The notes: generated by a model not told the origin, from the sequence alone. A stretch of 64,000 nucleotides of DNA from Dyadobacter sp. 50-39 (GCA_001898145.1 MKSR01000018.1:1-64000), one strand, 5' to 3'. Positions 41,038 through 50,174 are shown, counted from the first letter of the stretch. Program-made: numbers and translations.

Positions 41038-41072
41038 AAGTGCCCCTGACTTCCTTTTTATAGAAGTCAGGG
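41036..41072 (-). terminator. Hairpin between the SDR gene and the MFS gene
   Basis: A perfect 10-bp stem CCCTGACTTC/GAAGTCAGGG (41044-41053 with 41063-41072) and a 9-nt loop. The minus-strand exit is GGCACTTTTG, a weak T tract. It would end the S41 and SDR transcript, but it also sits directly before the MFS start, whichever way MFS is transcribed, so it could act as a leader hairpin. Confidence 0.45.
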
Positions 41073-41136
41073 CCTAAAAAAGAATGGCAAAGGTATCGAT
41101 TTCCCGCCGCAATATGGCCAGGAACCAAATAAAATT

Positions 41137-41889
41137 CTATTTGCGATGAATAACCGTCGCGGCCGACTGGGCTCCGGCCAGAATGGTGATGTCCGCAATC
41201 GTAACGCGGTCGGGCGCATTGACGGCATACAGGATCGCATCGGCGATGTCGCCGGCCTGCAAAGGGTCGAAGCCCTGGTACACCTTCTCTGCACGACTTT
41301 CGTCGCCCTTAAAACGTACGAGAGAGAATTCCGTTTCCACAGCACCCGGGGCCACATTCGTTGTTTTGATGCCGTGCTGCGTCAGTTCGAGGCGCATTCC
41401 CTCGCTGATAACCTCTACCGCAGCTTTGGAAGCACAGTAAACGGCGCCATTGGCATAAGTCTGCTTGCCGGCAATGGAACTGATGTTGACGATATGGCCT
41501 TTGCCGCGTTCGAGAAGCAGAGGAATAATTGCTTTGGATACGTACAGCAACCCTTTCACATTCCCATCGATCATCGCATCCCAGTCTTCGGTATCACCCT
41601 CGTCGAGCGTGCCCAGGCCATGCGCGTTGCCGGCATTATTGACCAGAATATCAATGTTTTTCCACTCGTCGGACAGCGAACCAACCGCGGCGAAAACAGC
41701 ACCTTTGTCGCGGACATCGAATACGAGCGTGGTAACTTTTACTTGGGAGGCCAATTCTGCAGCAACCTCGTCGAGGCGCTCCTGGCGGCGGCCGCACAAA
41801 ATAAGGTCTATTCCGACGCTGGCGAACGCTTCCGCCGTGGCCTTACCGATACCGGATGTAGCTCCGGTAATAAATGCAATACGGGACAT
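41137..41889 (-). CDS. Short-chain dehydrogenase/reductase (YdfG-like)
   Basis: 250 residues. Classical SDR fold: cofactor motif TGATSGIGKA (8-17), NNAG at 84-87, catalytic Ser138 (NISSIAGKQ) and Tyr151/Lys155 (YCASKAA). The Arg pair in CGRRQERLDEVAAEL favours NADP(H). The overall pattern, with GLGTLDEGDTEDWDAMIDGN, is that of YdfG-type 3-hydroxy-acid or serine dehydrogenases. It follows the S41 peptidase gene by 25 bp on the same strand and probably shares its transcript. Confidence 0.9.
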   Translation of the reverse strand: MSRIAFITGATSGIGKATAEAFASVGIDLILCGRRQERLDEVAAELASQVKVTTLVFDVRDKGAVFAAVGSLSDEWKNIDILVNNAGNAHGLGTLDEGDTEDWDAMIDGNVKGLLYVSKAIIPLLLERGKGHIVNISSIAGKQTYANGAVYCASKAAVEVISEGMRLELTQHGIKTTNVAPGAVETEFSLVRFKGDESRAEKVYQGFDPLQAGDIADAILYAVNAPDRVTIADITILAGAQSAATVIHRK

Positions 41890-41914
41890 TGAGTGAATGG
41901 TGTGGAGTGAGATT

Positions 41915-43618
41915 TTACTTTTTGTTTTTCGGGATATTCATGCTGCTGAACTCGCCTTTTTCCAGCTGCGCCGCCTGGGTGAAAAGCTGCACGGCCTGCT
42001 GATAAACATTATCGCTAGGGTTCAGAACCTGGAACACCTCATTGTTCAGGCCATTTTTCTGCTTCCTACCCCACACATAGCGACCGATGATCGCCTTCGT
42101 CTGCGAGGTAATGAGGGGTTTGGAAAGGCTCAGTTCCTTCTCGTTAGGTTTGATACCCGCCTTGGAAGCGTCTTTCACCAGTTCGGCCAGCATGGCGTCG
42201 GACACCTGGAATGATTTCAGATATTCTCGGAACGGCTGCTTTTCAAGCCTCTTTTGATTTTCATTCGCGTAGCGCAGCGCATATTCACGGATAATGTTTT
42301 TGGAATACAACTCAAATAGGTATCTGCTATTCATCAGGGTGTCTTTCGGAACGAAAATGTCCGGCGTGATGCCGCCTCCGCCATACACCACACGCCCGCC
42401 GTCGGTTTTGTATATTTTACTTTTATCAAACTTGATGCTATCGACATTGAAAAGTTCGCCGCTTTCGTAGCGATGCGCAAGGTCCTGGCTGTAATCTTCG
42501 CCTTTGCCGAGTTCGTAAGGCTTCTGAATGCTGCGGCCGCTCGGCGTGTAGTACCGTGAGATCGTCAGGCGTAGTTCCGAGCCGTCCGATAGTTTGATCG
42601 GCATTTGCACCAATCCTTTGCCATAAGACCTTCTGCCGACCACCAATGCGCGGTCGTGGTCCTGCAATGCACCCGCGAGGATTTCGGAAGCCGAAGCACT
42701 GCCTTCGTCCACCAGCACGATCAAGGGTCCCTGCTCAAAGAGGCCATCCACATGCGAACGCGTCTTGCGATCGAAACGGCTATCCTTACCTTCGGTGTAT
42801 ACCAGTAACTTATCTCCGGCTATAAACTCATCGGCCATGCTCGTAGCGCGCTCCATATAGCCGCCCGGGTTCCCGCGCAGGTCGAGGATAAGGTTTTTCA
42901 ACCCCTCTGCCTTCAAAGTTTTCAATGCGGATTTAAACTCGTCGAAAGTGGTTTCCGAGAACCGGCTCACTTTGATATACCCAATCTCCCCATCCACCAT
43001 GTAGGACGCATCCACCGAATAGGTAGGAATGCGGTCGCGGACGACGGCAAAATTCATTTTGTCTTTCAAACCCACCCGCTCGATCGCCAGGTCCACTTTG
43101 GTACCGCGTTTTCCGCGCAGCATTTTGTACACCTGCGCATTAGTCACCCCAGGACCCGAGAGATTTTCCTTGTTCACCGAAATGATGCGGTCGCCGCTCT
43201 GGATGCCAGCCGCTTCCGAAGGTCCGCCGCTCAATGGCGTTACCACGTAAACCGTGTCATTATAAATATTGAATTCAACACCGATGCCGTCAAAGCCGGA
43301 TTCGAGCTGCGACCGTGCCGCAGTGGCTTCCACCGCATTGAAATATGCCGTGTGGGGGTCGAGTTTTTCAAGCATTTTGGAGATCGAGAAATCGACCAGC
43401 TCGTCGGTATTCACCGAATCCACATAATTGTTCTCCACCAACATAAGCACTTCCCTGAACTTGCCATAGCCCTTGGCCACGTCCGACAGCTTCTTCCCGC
43501 CACTGAAAAACGTACTTCCCAGCAGCACTCCCGCCGCCAACGTGATCGCGATGATAATAGGCAAACGAACTACGGATTTCGAGTTCTGGATAGGGGGTTG
43601 GGGGCTATGTGAGTTCAT
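41915..43618 (-). CDS. S41-family C-terminal processing protease
   Basis: 567 residues. One N-terminal membrane anchor (about 18-38), a helical region, a PDZ domain (about 105-180, GIGVEFNIYNDTVYVV ... SGDRIISVNKENL) and the peptidase domain. The Ser/Lys dyad is Ser309 (DEGSASASEILAGALQD) and Lys334 (SYGKGLVQ). The C-terminal 150 residues form an extra helical domain. CtpA/Prc-type proteases degrade misfolded or tagged envelope proteins in the periplasm. It is the first gene of the S41-SDR pair. Confidence 0.94.
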   Translation of the reverse strand: MNSHSPQPPIQNSKSVVRLPIIIAITLAAGVLLGSTFFSGGKKLSDVAKGYGKFREVLMLVENNYVDSVNTDELVDFSISKMLEKLDPHTAYFNAVEATAARSQLESGFDGIGVEFNIYNDTVYVVTPLSGGPSEAAGIQSGDRIISVNKENLSGPGVTNAQVYKMLRGKRGTKVDLAIERVGLKDKMNFAVVRDRIPTYSVDASYMVDGEIGYIKVSRFSETTFDEFKSALKTLKAEGLKNLILDLRGNPGGYMERATSMADEFIAGDKLLVYTEGKDSRFDRKTRSHVDGLFEQGPLIVLVDEGSASASEILAGALQDHDRALVVGRRSYGKGLVQMPIKLSDGSELRLTISRYYTPSGRSIQKPYELGKGEDYSQDLAHRYESGELFNVDSIKFDKSKIYKTDGGRVVYGGGGITPDIFVPKDTLMNSRYLFELYSKNIIREYALRYANENQKRLEKQPFREYLKSFQVSDAMLAELVKDASKAGIKPNEKELSLSKPLITSQTKAIIGRYVWGRKQKNGLNNEVFQVLNPSDNVYQQAVQLFTQAAQLEKGEFSSMNIPKNKK

Positions 43619-43738
43619 ACCGTTAAAAATTTGGAGTATGCGTGCAGGAAAAGGCTATTTTCCCCAACGTGAATTAAACGATTTTGGTTGCCTAATGCAA
43701 ATGAATGCAGGCCGTTAACAGACCAACTGCCCGTATTT

Positions 43739-45682
43739 CTAGATGAATGCCTTTAACGATTCGGGATTGCGCATCGTATCGATATTAATGCACTTGGCCG
43801 GGTCCTGCCCCATGAGTATCCGCTTCATGGGTGCTTCCATCTTCTTGCCGTTGATGGTGTACGGAATATCGCCCACCTGCTCGATCGTGTCGGGTACATG
43901 GCGCGGGCTGTATTGCGTGCGCAAAGTATCTTTGATCTGCTTTTTCAAATCGTCGGTAAGCTCCTTATCCTTAGCCAGTACGACAAACAAAGAAATAGTC
44001 CCTTCGCCATTGGATTTTTCGAGATAAACGGCCAGGCTGTCCTTCACTTCCGGAATGCTTTCAACGGCCCTGTAAATCTCCGCCGTACCAATGCGCACGC
44101 CGCCCCGGTTCAGGGTAGCATCGGAGCGGCCGTAGATCACCACCGATTTGCGTTCCGTGATCCTGATCCAGTCGCCATGCCGCCATACGTGCGGATACAT
44201 TTCAAAATAGCTCGAAATATACTTTTCGTCGTGCTCATCGTCCCAGAAATAGATCGGCATCGAGGGCATGGGCTGTGTGATCACCATTTCACCCAATTCA
44301 TTCAATACCGGCCTACCATTCTCATCGAATGCTTCGATCCTCGCGCCCAGCATCCGGCATTGTATCTCGCCCGCGTATACGGGCAGCAGCGGACACCCGC
44401 CCACGAACGCGCTGCACACATCCGTGCCCCCGCTCAGCGAGATTAGCCACACATCTTTCTTGACGTGCTTATAAATCCATTCAAATGCTTCCGGAGGCAA
44501 CGGCGAGCCCGTAGAACCGATCGTTTCCAAATGATTCAGCCGTTCGGAAGTAATGCTGACACCGCTTTTCATGGAGGCTATAAAGAATGCCGCCCCGCTC
44601 CCGAAGTGGGTAATGCGGGCCCGCTCTGCCAAAGTCCAGAGCGTTTGCGACGACGGGTATGCCGGGGCGCCGTCGTATAGCACCAGCGTGCCTCCGCAGA
44701 GCAGCGAGCCCAATGCATAATTCCACATCATCCAGCCGGTGGTGGAGTACCAGAAGTAGCGGTCGCCCGGTTTTACATTCTGGTGCAGTGCCAGCGCCTT
44801 CATGTGCTCGATGAGGCAGCCGCCCACGCTGTGGGTGATCGCCTTCGGCCTGGCTGTCGTTCCCGACGAATAGAGCACCCAGATCGGATGATCAAATGGC
44901 ACCGGTTCAAAATCGATCCCGAAATGCTCGAAATGCAGAATATCGTCCCAGGCCGTAAATCGGTCGGGGCGGGTTTCGGAAAATATATTGTTGATCAGCA
45001 CCGTATCGGCCACAGTCGGCAGTGCAGCGGAAAGTTCTCCGGCAAACGATGTAATATCATATGTCTTACCATTGTACATATAGCCATCGACCGTAAATAA
45101 CACCTTCGGCCCGATTTGAGCGAACCGCTCGGTAATGGCAGGTTTTCCAAAATCAGGGGAGCAGGACGACCATGCGGCGCCCACGGCATTCGCCGCAAGA
45201 AAAGCCACAACGGCTTCGGGGATGTTGGGCAGTACTGCTGCTACACGGTCGCCGGGTTTTACCCCACGCTGTTTGAGCCAGGTCGAAACCGCTGCTACCT
45301 GCGCTTCCAGCGTTTCCCACGAGATTTCCGCGAGGTACGATCTTTCGGACTGGAAAATGATCGCCGGGCGTTCTTTTGTCTTATTTCTGAAAATGTGCTC
45401 GGCGTAGTTCAACTTGGAGCGGGTAAACCAGCGGGTGCCGATGAATCCGCTCAATGGCCTTTGCAGCACTTCGAGATATAGATCGTGGGATTTGATATTG
45501 AAGTAATTCCAGAGACTTTCCCAGAAATCTTCCAGGTCGGTCACCGACCATTCCCACAAATCATGGTAGGAGCGGAAATAGAGGCCCTTCTTGACAAACA
45601 GCCAGTCCATATACTTTTTCAGATTGGACTGCTCCAACAGACTCCTTCCCGGTTTCCACAAAGGTTGCGCCTCAGCTGACAT
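43739..45682 (-). CDS. aacS: Acetoacetyl-CoA synthetase
   Basis: 647 residues, the usual size for acetoacetate-CoA ligase. The ANL adenylate-forming fold begins with the ACAS N-terminal region (WEWSVTDLEDFWESLWNYF) and contains the AMP-binding P-loop YSSGTTARPKAITHS, SLSGGTDVC, the hinge-region motif WRHGDWI, and RSDATLNRGGVRIGTAEIY. The C-terminal Lys of the GKKMEAP block is present. It activates acetoacetate to acetoacetyl-CoA in ketone-body or leucine use. It is monocistronic, with about 120 bp to the S41 start. Confidence 0.93.
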   Translation of the reverse strand: MSAEAQPLWKPGRSLLEQSNLKKYMDWLFVKKGLYFRSYHDLWEWSVTDLEDFWESLWNYFNIKSHDLYLEVLQRPLSGFIGTRWFTRSKLNYAEHIFRNKTKERPAIIFQSERSYLAEISWETLEAQVAAVSTWLKQRGVKPGDRVAAVLPNIPEAVVAFLAANAVGAAWSSCSPDFGKPAITERFAQIGPKVLFTVDGYMYNGKTYDITSFAGELSAALPTVADTVLINNIFSETRPDRFTAWDDILHFEHFGIDFEPVPFDHPIWVLYSSGTTARPKAITHSVGGCLIEHMKALALHQNVKPGDRYFWYSTTGWMMWNYALGSLLCGGTLVLYDGAPAYPSSQTLWTLAERARITHFGSGAAFFIASMKSGVSITSERLNHLETIGSTGSPLPPEAFEWIYKHVKKDVWLISLSGGTDVCSAFVGGCPLLPVYAGEIQCRMLGARIEAFDENGRPVLNELGEMVITQPMPSMPIYFWDDEHDEKYISSYFEMYPHVWRHGDWIRITERKSVVIYGRSDATLNRGGVRIGTAEIYRAVESIPEVKDSLAVYLEKSNGEGTISLFVVLAKDKELTDDLKKQIKDTLRTQYSPRHVPDTIEQVGDIPYTINGKKMEAPMKRILMGQDPAKCINIDTMRNPESLKAFI

Positions 45683-45984
45683 AATTCACTTGTTAATGAA
45701 GGTTTAGTTAGGTAAAAAATGGCCCCTTTCGGCAGCATTTCCCGATAGTACTTATAAACGTTTCCATATCATTTTTGACATAAACGCGTCCAAAAATTTT
45801 TACCCGAAAAAAATCACGTATCTTTGCAGGCTAATTTTTTATAACACTAGTACTCTGACCATCAGATACGTTGGCTAACCAGTTTTAGTGGCAATTCAAA
45901 CCATTTTGTGCGAATTAAAGCACTAATCGGTTACAAGGTAAATTTGTAAGAGGAAATAAATCCAGTAGTGATACTGCATTCCTG
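45683..45984. other. Intergenic spacer with divergent starts and a long leader
   Basis: 302 bp between the divergent aacS and pseudouridine-synthase genes. It holds one good -7 element (45819-45826, plus strand), so about 150 nt at the right form the 5' leader of the pseudouridine-synthase gene. The leader has no terminator-type hairpin and no recognisable riboswitch; it is AT-rich with short, imperfect inverted segments. Nothing coding is seen. Confidence 0.6.
45819..45826 (+). promoter_or_regulatory. Putative -7 promoter element of the pseudouridine synthase gene
   Basis: TATCTTTG matches TAnnTTTG, with a T-rich stretch about 20 bp upstream in place of TTTG. The resulting leader of about 150 nt is the longest in the window. 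Confidence 0.5.
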
Positions 45985-47781
45985 ATGAGAAACAGAAACA
46001 ATCCCAAAGGCTCCCAGGGCGGAGGCGGATCCTTCAAACGTGCGAAACCAGCGGTAGAGAGCCGGTTTAGCAAGCCCAGCATTAAAAAATCCAGTCTGAA
46101 ATTTTCCGGTTCTGCCGACAACAAAGGCCAGAAATCACGCCCAAGCTTCGATCACGAGAAGCCACGGGAGGATCGTGGAGGATTTGACAAGACGGGCTTT
46201 GGTAAGCCGCGTTTTGACAAGCCTGATTTCAAGAAATACGGCGCTGGTAGTGACCGCCCTTTCCGCCGCGAAGGTGACTCGGCCGGTTTTAAAAAGGATT
46301 TTGGTAAAAAAGACTTCCGTCCCAACGACCGCGGCAGCGACCTGCGCGGAAGCGACCTGCGCGGCGGCGACCTGCGCGGCGGCGACAGAAAGCCGTTCGG
46401 TGACCGTCCTGAAAGATCGGGATCCGGCAGCGGAGACCGTAACCGCGAGTTCAAGCCCCGTTTTGACCGCGACAACGACGAGCGCGAGTTCCGCCCGCGC
46501 CCGGACCGCGATTCCCGCGATTTTAAATCACGTCCTGAAAGAGGTAATGGTGATCGTGAATTCAAACCACGATTCGACCGCGATAATGGTGGCGATCGTG
46601 AATCCAAGCCAAGATTCGACCGTGATAACGGCGGCGAACGCGAGTTCAAACCACGATTCGACCGCGATAATGGCGGTGATCGAGAATTTAAACCGAGATT
46701 CGACCGTGACAATGGTGGTGACCGTGAGTTCAAACCACGATCCGACCGAAATAATGGCGGTGAGCGTGAATTCAAGCCGCGTTCCGACAGGGACAATGGC
46801 GATTTTAAACCGCGTGGCGAACGTAGCGAACGCTCAGGTCAGTCAAGATCCGAAAGGCCGGCGCGCTCATTCGACCGTAACGAAGGCTCTTTTAAAAAAA
46901 AAGACGATAGAGAGGACAAACCCTACCGTTCCCGGTTCCAGGACGACCAAGAACAGGACCGCAGCGGGTTGGAGAGACGAGTAGGACGGTACGAAACCGC
47001 ACCGCGCTATAATCTCGACAGCTACGAGCACAAGAAAAAGCCCTCAGCAAGACATAAGGATAAGGAAGAAACGGACGAGATCCGTCTCAACCGCTACATC
47101 GCGAATGCGGGCATTTGCTCACGCCGCGAGGCCGACGACCTGATTTCTTCCGGCCAGATTTCGGTAAATGGCAAGACCATCACCGAAATGGGCTACAAAG
47201 TGCGCGCTACCGACGTGGTGAAATACGGCAAGAAGGCATTGAACCCGGAAAAGATGGTGTATATCCTGATCAACAAGCCGAAGGATTACATTACCACCAC
47301 CGACGATCCCGAAGAGCGCAAGACCGTGCTCGACCTCATCGCCGGCGCCTGCTCCGAGCGCGTGTACCCCGTAGGCCGCCTCGACCGTAATACGACCGGT
47401 TTGCTGCTGCTGACCAACGATGGTGAACTGGCTGAAAAGCTAACGCATCCATCGAGCGGTATCAAGAAGATTTACCAGGCTGAGTTGGATAAACCGATTG
47501 CAACCGAGGATTTCGAGCAATTGCGAGCGGGTGTTGAGTTGGAAGATGGTTTTATTCGCCCGGACGAGGTAGGATTGGTTACGCCGGATGCGCAGGTGGT
47601 AGGCCTGGAAATCCACAGCGGCCGCAACCGCATTGTTCGCAGGATGTTCGAGCATTTGGGCTATGAAGTTCAGAAACTCGATCGCACCGTCTTCGCTGGT
47701 TTGAACAAGAAGGATCTGCCCCGAGGCAAATGGCGCTTCCTGACAGAGAAAGAAGTGATTAAATTGAAATTCCTGCTTTAA
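45985..47781 (+). CDS. Pseudouridine synthase (RsuA/RluB type) with repetitive Arg/Asp-rich arm
   Basis: 598 residues, about 350 longer than RluB cores. Residues 1-360 are an Arg/Asp/Gly/Lys-rich, surely disordered arm. Within it, residues 190-272 are six tandem copies of a 14-residue unit (consensus DREFKPRFDRDNGG). The S4 RNA-binding domain starts at about 366 (IRLNRYIANAGICSRREADD). The catalytic domain follows, with Asp467 in VGRLDRNTTGLLLLTND and the conserved LEIHSGRNRIVRRMFEHLGY. The core isomerises uridine in rRNA, most likely 23S. The arm resembles RGG-like RNA-binding tails and may aid ribosome association or condensate formation; that is inference. A long 5' leader precedes the gene and a strong terminator follows. 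Confidence 0.93.
   Translation: MRNRNNPKGSQGGGGSFKRAKPAVESRFSKPSIKKSSLKFSGSADNKGQKSRPSFDHEKPREDRGGFDKTGFGKPRFDKPDFKKYGAGSDRPFRREGDSAGFKKDFGKKDFRPNDRGSDLRGSDLRGGDLRGGDRKPFGDRPERSGSGSGDRNREFKPRFDRDNDEREFRPRPDRDSRDFKSRPERGNGDREFKPRFDRDNGGDRESKPRFDRDNGGEREFKPRFDRDNGGDREFKPRFDRDNGGDREFKPRSDRNNGGEREFKPRSDRDNGDFKPRGERSERSGQSRSERPARSFDRNEGSFKKKDDREDKPYRSRFQDDQEQDRSGLERRVGRYETAPRYNLDSYEHKKKPSARHKDKEETDEIRLNRYIANAGICSRREADDLISSGQISVNGKTITEMGYKVRATDVVKYGKKALNPEKMVYILINKPKDYITTTDDPEERKTVLDLIAGACSERVYPVGRLDRNTTGLLLLTNDGELAEKLTHPSSGIKKIYQAELDKPIATEDFEQLRAGVELEDGFIRPDEVGLVTPDAQVVGLEIHSGRNRIVRRMFEHLGYEVQKLDRTVFAGLNKKDLPRGKWRFLTEKEVIKLKFLL
46552..46800 (+). repeat. In-phase 42-bp tandem repeat array inside the pseudouridine synthase gene
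   Basis: Six copies of a 42-bp unit (the last one 39 bp), each coding for 14 residues. The copies differ mostly at third codon positions and at a few Asp/Glu, Phe/Ser and Asp/Asn positions. The protein sequence is therefore better conserved than the DNA, which points to selection on the repeat. Confidence 0.9.
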
Positions 47782-47799
47782 TTACGAAGCATTTAAAAC

Positions 47800-47838
47800 A
47801 AGAAGGGCTGCGATGACGATCATCGCAGCCCTTTCTTT
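47800..47838. terminator. Bidirectional terminator between the pseudouridine synthase and htrA genes
   Basis: A perfect 14-bp stem (47803-47816 with 47820-47833, core GGGCTGCGATGA) with a minimal loop and T-rich exits on the plus side; the minus exit is TTCTTGTTTT. Confidence 0.85.
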
Positions 47839-47852
47839 TATACTTTCAACTA

Positions 47853-49385
47853 TTACAATCTGAATCCGAAAGAGTACACATCGTAAGGCGCATCGGGGTA
47901 AAGCCCTTCAAACTGCACCATCGACTCCTCTTTGCCGGCGATTGCCGCTTCAAACTCTTTCACCGTCTTAACTGCCTTACCATTCACCTTGGTAATGATG
48001 AAACCTTCTTCCACCTGCGAACGGGCAAATTTGCCGCCGTCGATAGAGAGGACCTTCACACCGCCGTCTATTTTGTAGCGCGACAGTCTCTGTTTTTCCT
48101 GATCGCTCAGGTTACCAAACTGCGCACCCAAAGAACTCATTACCGCAGCCGACTCGTCGCGTTTGATAATTTCGGAACCACCTGTGCGGTTGCGCAATGT
48201 AATGCTCAGGTCCTTTTCTCTACCATCGCGGTTTACGGTCACATTCACTTTGTCGCCAGGCTTGTGCAGACCGATTGATTGCTGCAGTTCAGGAATAGAG
48301 TGAATATTCATACCGTCTACCTTCACGATCACGTCGCCCTTGTTCACACCACCTGCTTTTGCGGCGCTGTTTTCAGTGAAGTCACGTACGTAAACACCGT
48401 CGCTCACTTTCACACCATATTCTTCCGCCTTGCGGCTGTCAAGGTCATCCAGGGAAATACCCAGGTAACCGCGCTGTACATTACCGAACTTGATCAGGTC
48501 GCTCGATACTTTTTTCACGATGCTGGAAGGTACGGCAAATGCGTAACCCGCGAAGCTGCCCGTCGGGCTGGCGATGGCGGTGTTAATACCGATCAGCTCA
48601 CCTTTCAGGTTCACCAGTGCACCACCGCTATTACCTGGGTTTACCACGGCGTCCGTCTGGATGAATGATTCCAATGGAGAATCACCGGCTGTCGCTGCGG
48701 TTGGCTGCATCTGGTTACGGCGTGACTGGCCGATTATGCCCAGCCCGCGTCCTTTCGCACTTACAATACCCGCTGTTACGGTAGATTCCAGGTTGAACGG
48801 GTTACCTACGGCCACTACCCACTCTCCTACTTTCACGGCGTCGGAATTACCCAGCGTTACCGCGGGCAGGTCCTTACCTTCAATCTTGATCACCGCAATA
48901 TCCGTAGAAGGGTCGGTACCGATCACTTTCGCCCGGAACTTGCTCTTGTTATGCAAAGTCACTTCCAGCTCCTGTGCACCTTCCACCACGTGGTTGTTGG
49001 TAACAATGTATCCATCATTTGAAATGATTACGCCCGAACCGGTGGCTTCCGATTGCTGCGGGCCGCGCTGACTGCCTCCGAAATCATCGCCGAAGAAGTC
49101 CCGGAAAATATCGGGGATCTGCTGCCCGCGATAGGCCTGACGGGTCACGGTCGACTTAATGTGCACGACGGTCGGAGTAGTTGCCTCTGCCGCGTAAACG
49201 AAATCACCGGGGGCGCCTGCGGGAGCCCCTGCCGATGTAAAACGTGCAATATTCTCGGAGGCCGCTTCTTTAAAAATTACATCTCTATCACTATCAGGAC
49301 CAAGTAGTTTGAGGCCAGCTATGGTTGACGCACTTGAAATCAACCCAACCAACACCAAACCTTTCCAATTTGTTTTCATAGACAT
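47853..49385 (-). CDS. degP: Do-family serine endopeptidase (HtrA/DegP)
   Basis: 510 residues. An N-terminal hydrophobic segment (about 9-28) works as signal or anchor. The trypsin-like domain has His132 (TNNHVVEGA), Asp162 (DPSTDIAVIK) and Ser253 (VNPGNSGGALVN). The first PDZ domain covers about 295-385 and a second, divergent one about 420-505. It degrades or refolds damaged envelope proteins in the periplasm. The promoter is at 49470. Hsp20 lies just upstream on the same strand with its own terminator, so two stress genes are adjacent. Start 49385 or the ATG at 49379. Confidence 0.94.
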   Translation of the reverse strand: MSMKTNWKGLVLVGLISSASTIAGLKLLGPDSDRDVIFKEAASENIARFTSAGAPAGAPGDFVYAAEATTPTVVHIKSTVTRQAYRGQQIPDIFRDFFGDDFGGSQRGPQQSEATGSGVIISNDGYIVTNNHVVEGAQELEVTLHNKSKFRAKVIGTDPSTDIAVIKIEGKDLPAVTLGNSDAVKVGEWVVAVGNPFNLESTVTAGIVSAKGRGLGIIGQSRRNQMQPTAATAGDSPLESFIQTDAVVNPGNSGGALVNLKGELIGINTAIASPTGSFAGYAFAVPSSIVKKVSSDLIKFGNVQRGYLGISLDDLDSRKAEEYGVKVSDGVYVRDFTENSAAKAGGVNKGDVIVKVDGMNIHSIPELQQSIGLHKPGDKVNVTVNRDGREKDLSITLRNRTGGSEIIKRDESAAVMSSLGAQFGNLSDQEKQRLSRYKIDGGVKVLSIDGGKFARSQVEEGFIITKVNGKAVKTVKEFEAAIAGKEESMVQFEGLYPDAPYDVYSFGFRL

Positions 49386-49469
49386 ATGTTGGGGTTATAT
49401 TTTTATGGACAAATAACGCAAATCGATCAACAAATTATTCCCGTCGTAGATTCGTTTAACATCTTTTAA

Positions 49470-49477
49470 CAAAGATA
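49470..49477 (-). promoter_or_regulatory. Putative -7 promoter element of htrA
   Basis: On the minus strand this reads TATCTTTG, a match to TAnnTTTG, about 85 bp before the htrA ATG. No clear -33 TTTG at the usual distance. Confidence 0.4.
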
Positions 49478-49533
49478 TTTCATTTGGGAATTTACTAAAA
49501 TATCCTGCCAGGGGATTATCCGTCGGCTGTCAT

Positions 49534-49563
49534 AAAAAAGGCGTTATCCTTTCGAATAACGCC
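49534..49563 (-). terminator. Terminator of hsp20
   Basis: An 8-bp stem GGCGTTAT/ATAACGCC (49540-49547 with 49556-49563), 8-nt loop, and six T residues on the minus strand. Confidence 0.75.
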
Positions 49564-49583
49564 CATTATGTGAGTCCGGCCGA

Positions 49584-50012
49584 TTAAGCAATCTCGATCA
49601 GGCGGGCTGGTTTTTCTTTCGCTTCCTCGCGTTTCGGCAATGCGATGCTCAGGATGCCGTCGGCATAATTCGCTTCAATCCTGTCGCCATCTACGGTGTT
49701 AGGCAAAGTGAACGTCCTCTGGAAAGAAGAGTATTTGAATTCTTTCCTGGTATACTTCTCTGTTTTATTCTCTTCCTTCTGCTCTTTCTCCGCTGAAATC
49801 GTCAGTTGATTTTTTTCGAGGTTCAGTTTGAAGTCTGATTTCTGAAGGCCGGGGGCCGCTACTTCGATGCGAAAGCCTTCTTCGTTTTCAACCACGTTCA
49901 CAGCTGGTACGGTGCCCGCAAATGCAGGGGTGTTGTACTCGTTAAAAAGATCCTTACCAAAAAATCCGTTCAAATAAGATGGACCTGCGAAATGTTTGAC
50001 TAATGTGCTCAT
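49584..50012 (-). CDS. Hsp20/alpha-crystallin small heat-shock protein
   Basis: 142 residues. The alpha-crystallin domain covers about 35-130: VPAVNVVENEEGFRIEVAAPG opens it (first strands), LEKNQLTISAEKE follows, and RTFTLPNTVDGDRIEANYAD leads to GILSIALPKRE, the conserved C-terminal strand. A short C-terminal extension (ARLIEIA) carries an I-x-I-like element that docks neighbouring dimers. It holds unfolding proteins in an ATP-independent way. A pair of repeats 42 bp apart upstream (50119-50174) may mark its regulation. Confidence 0.95.
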   Translation of the reverse strand: MSTLVKHFAGPSYLNGFFGKDLFNEYNTPAFAGTVPAVNVVENEEGFRIEVAAPGLQKSDFKLNLEKNQLTISAEKEQKEENKTEKYTRKEFKYSSFQRTFTLPNTVDGDRIEANYADGILSIALPKREEAKEKPARLIEIA

Positions 50013-50118
50013 TGCTATAAAGATTTAACGTTTTTAGTTTTTCAGTTTCTTCCAACCTTGGGGTTATGCCCTCTATTCATCAACTTCCGTTCCGGGCTTG
50101 AAAAAGTGAAAAAATCAC

Positions 50119-50174
50119 GACAAAATGGCCGAATTCCGCAAAAAGCCCTTTTTGATAGCAGACAAAATGGCTGA
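50119..50174. repeat. Direct repeat pair upstream of hsp20
   Basis: GACAAAATGGCCGA (50119-50132) and GACAAAATGGCTGA (50161-50174) differ by one base and are 42 bp apart, exactly four helical turns. A partial third match, GACAAAAACGCC, starts at 50191. They lie in the 237-bp spacer between rnc and hsp20 and could be operator sites for hsp20. Confidence 0.5.

Noticed and set aside
46552-46800. Regular 42-bp repeats that could suggest a CRISPR array
   Set aside because: There are no unique spacers. The repeats are contiguous, in frame, and part of an intact coding sequence.
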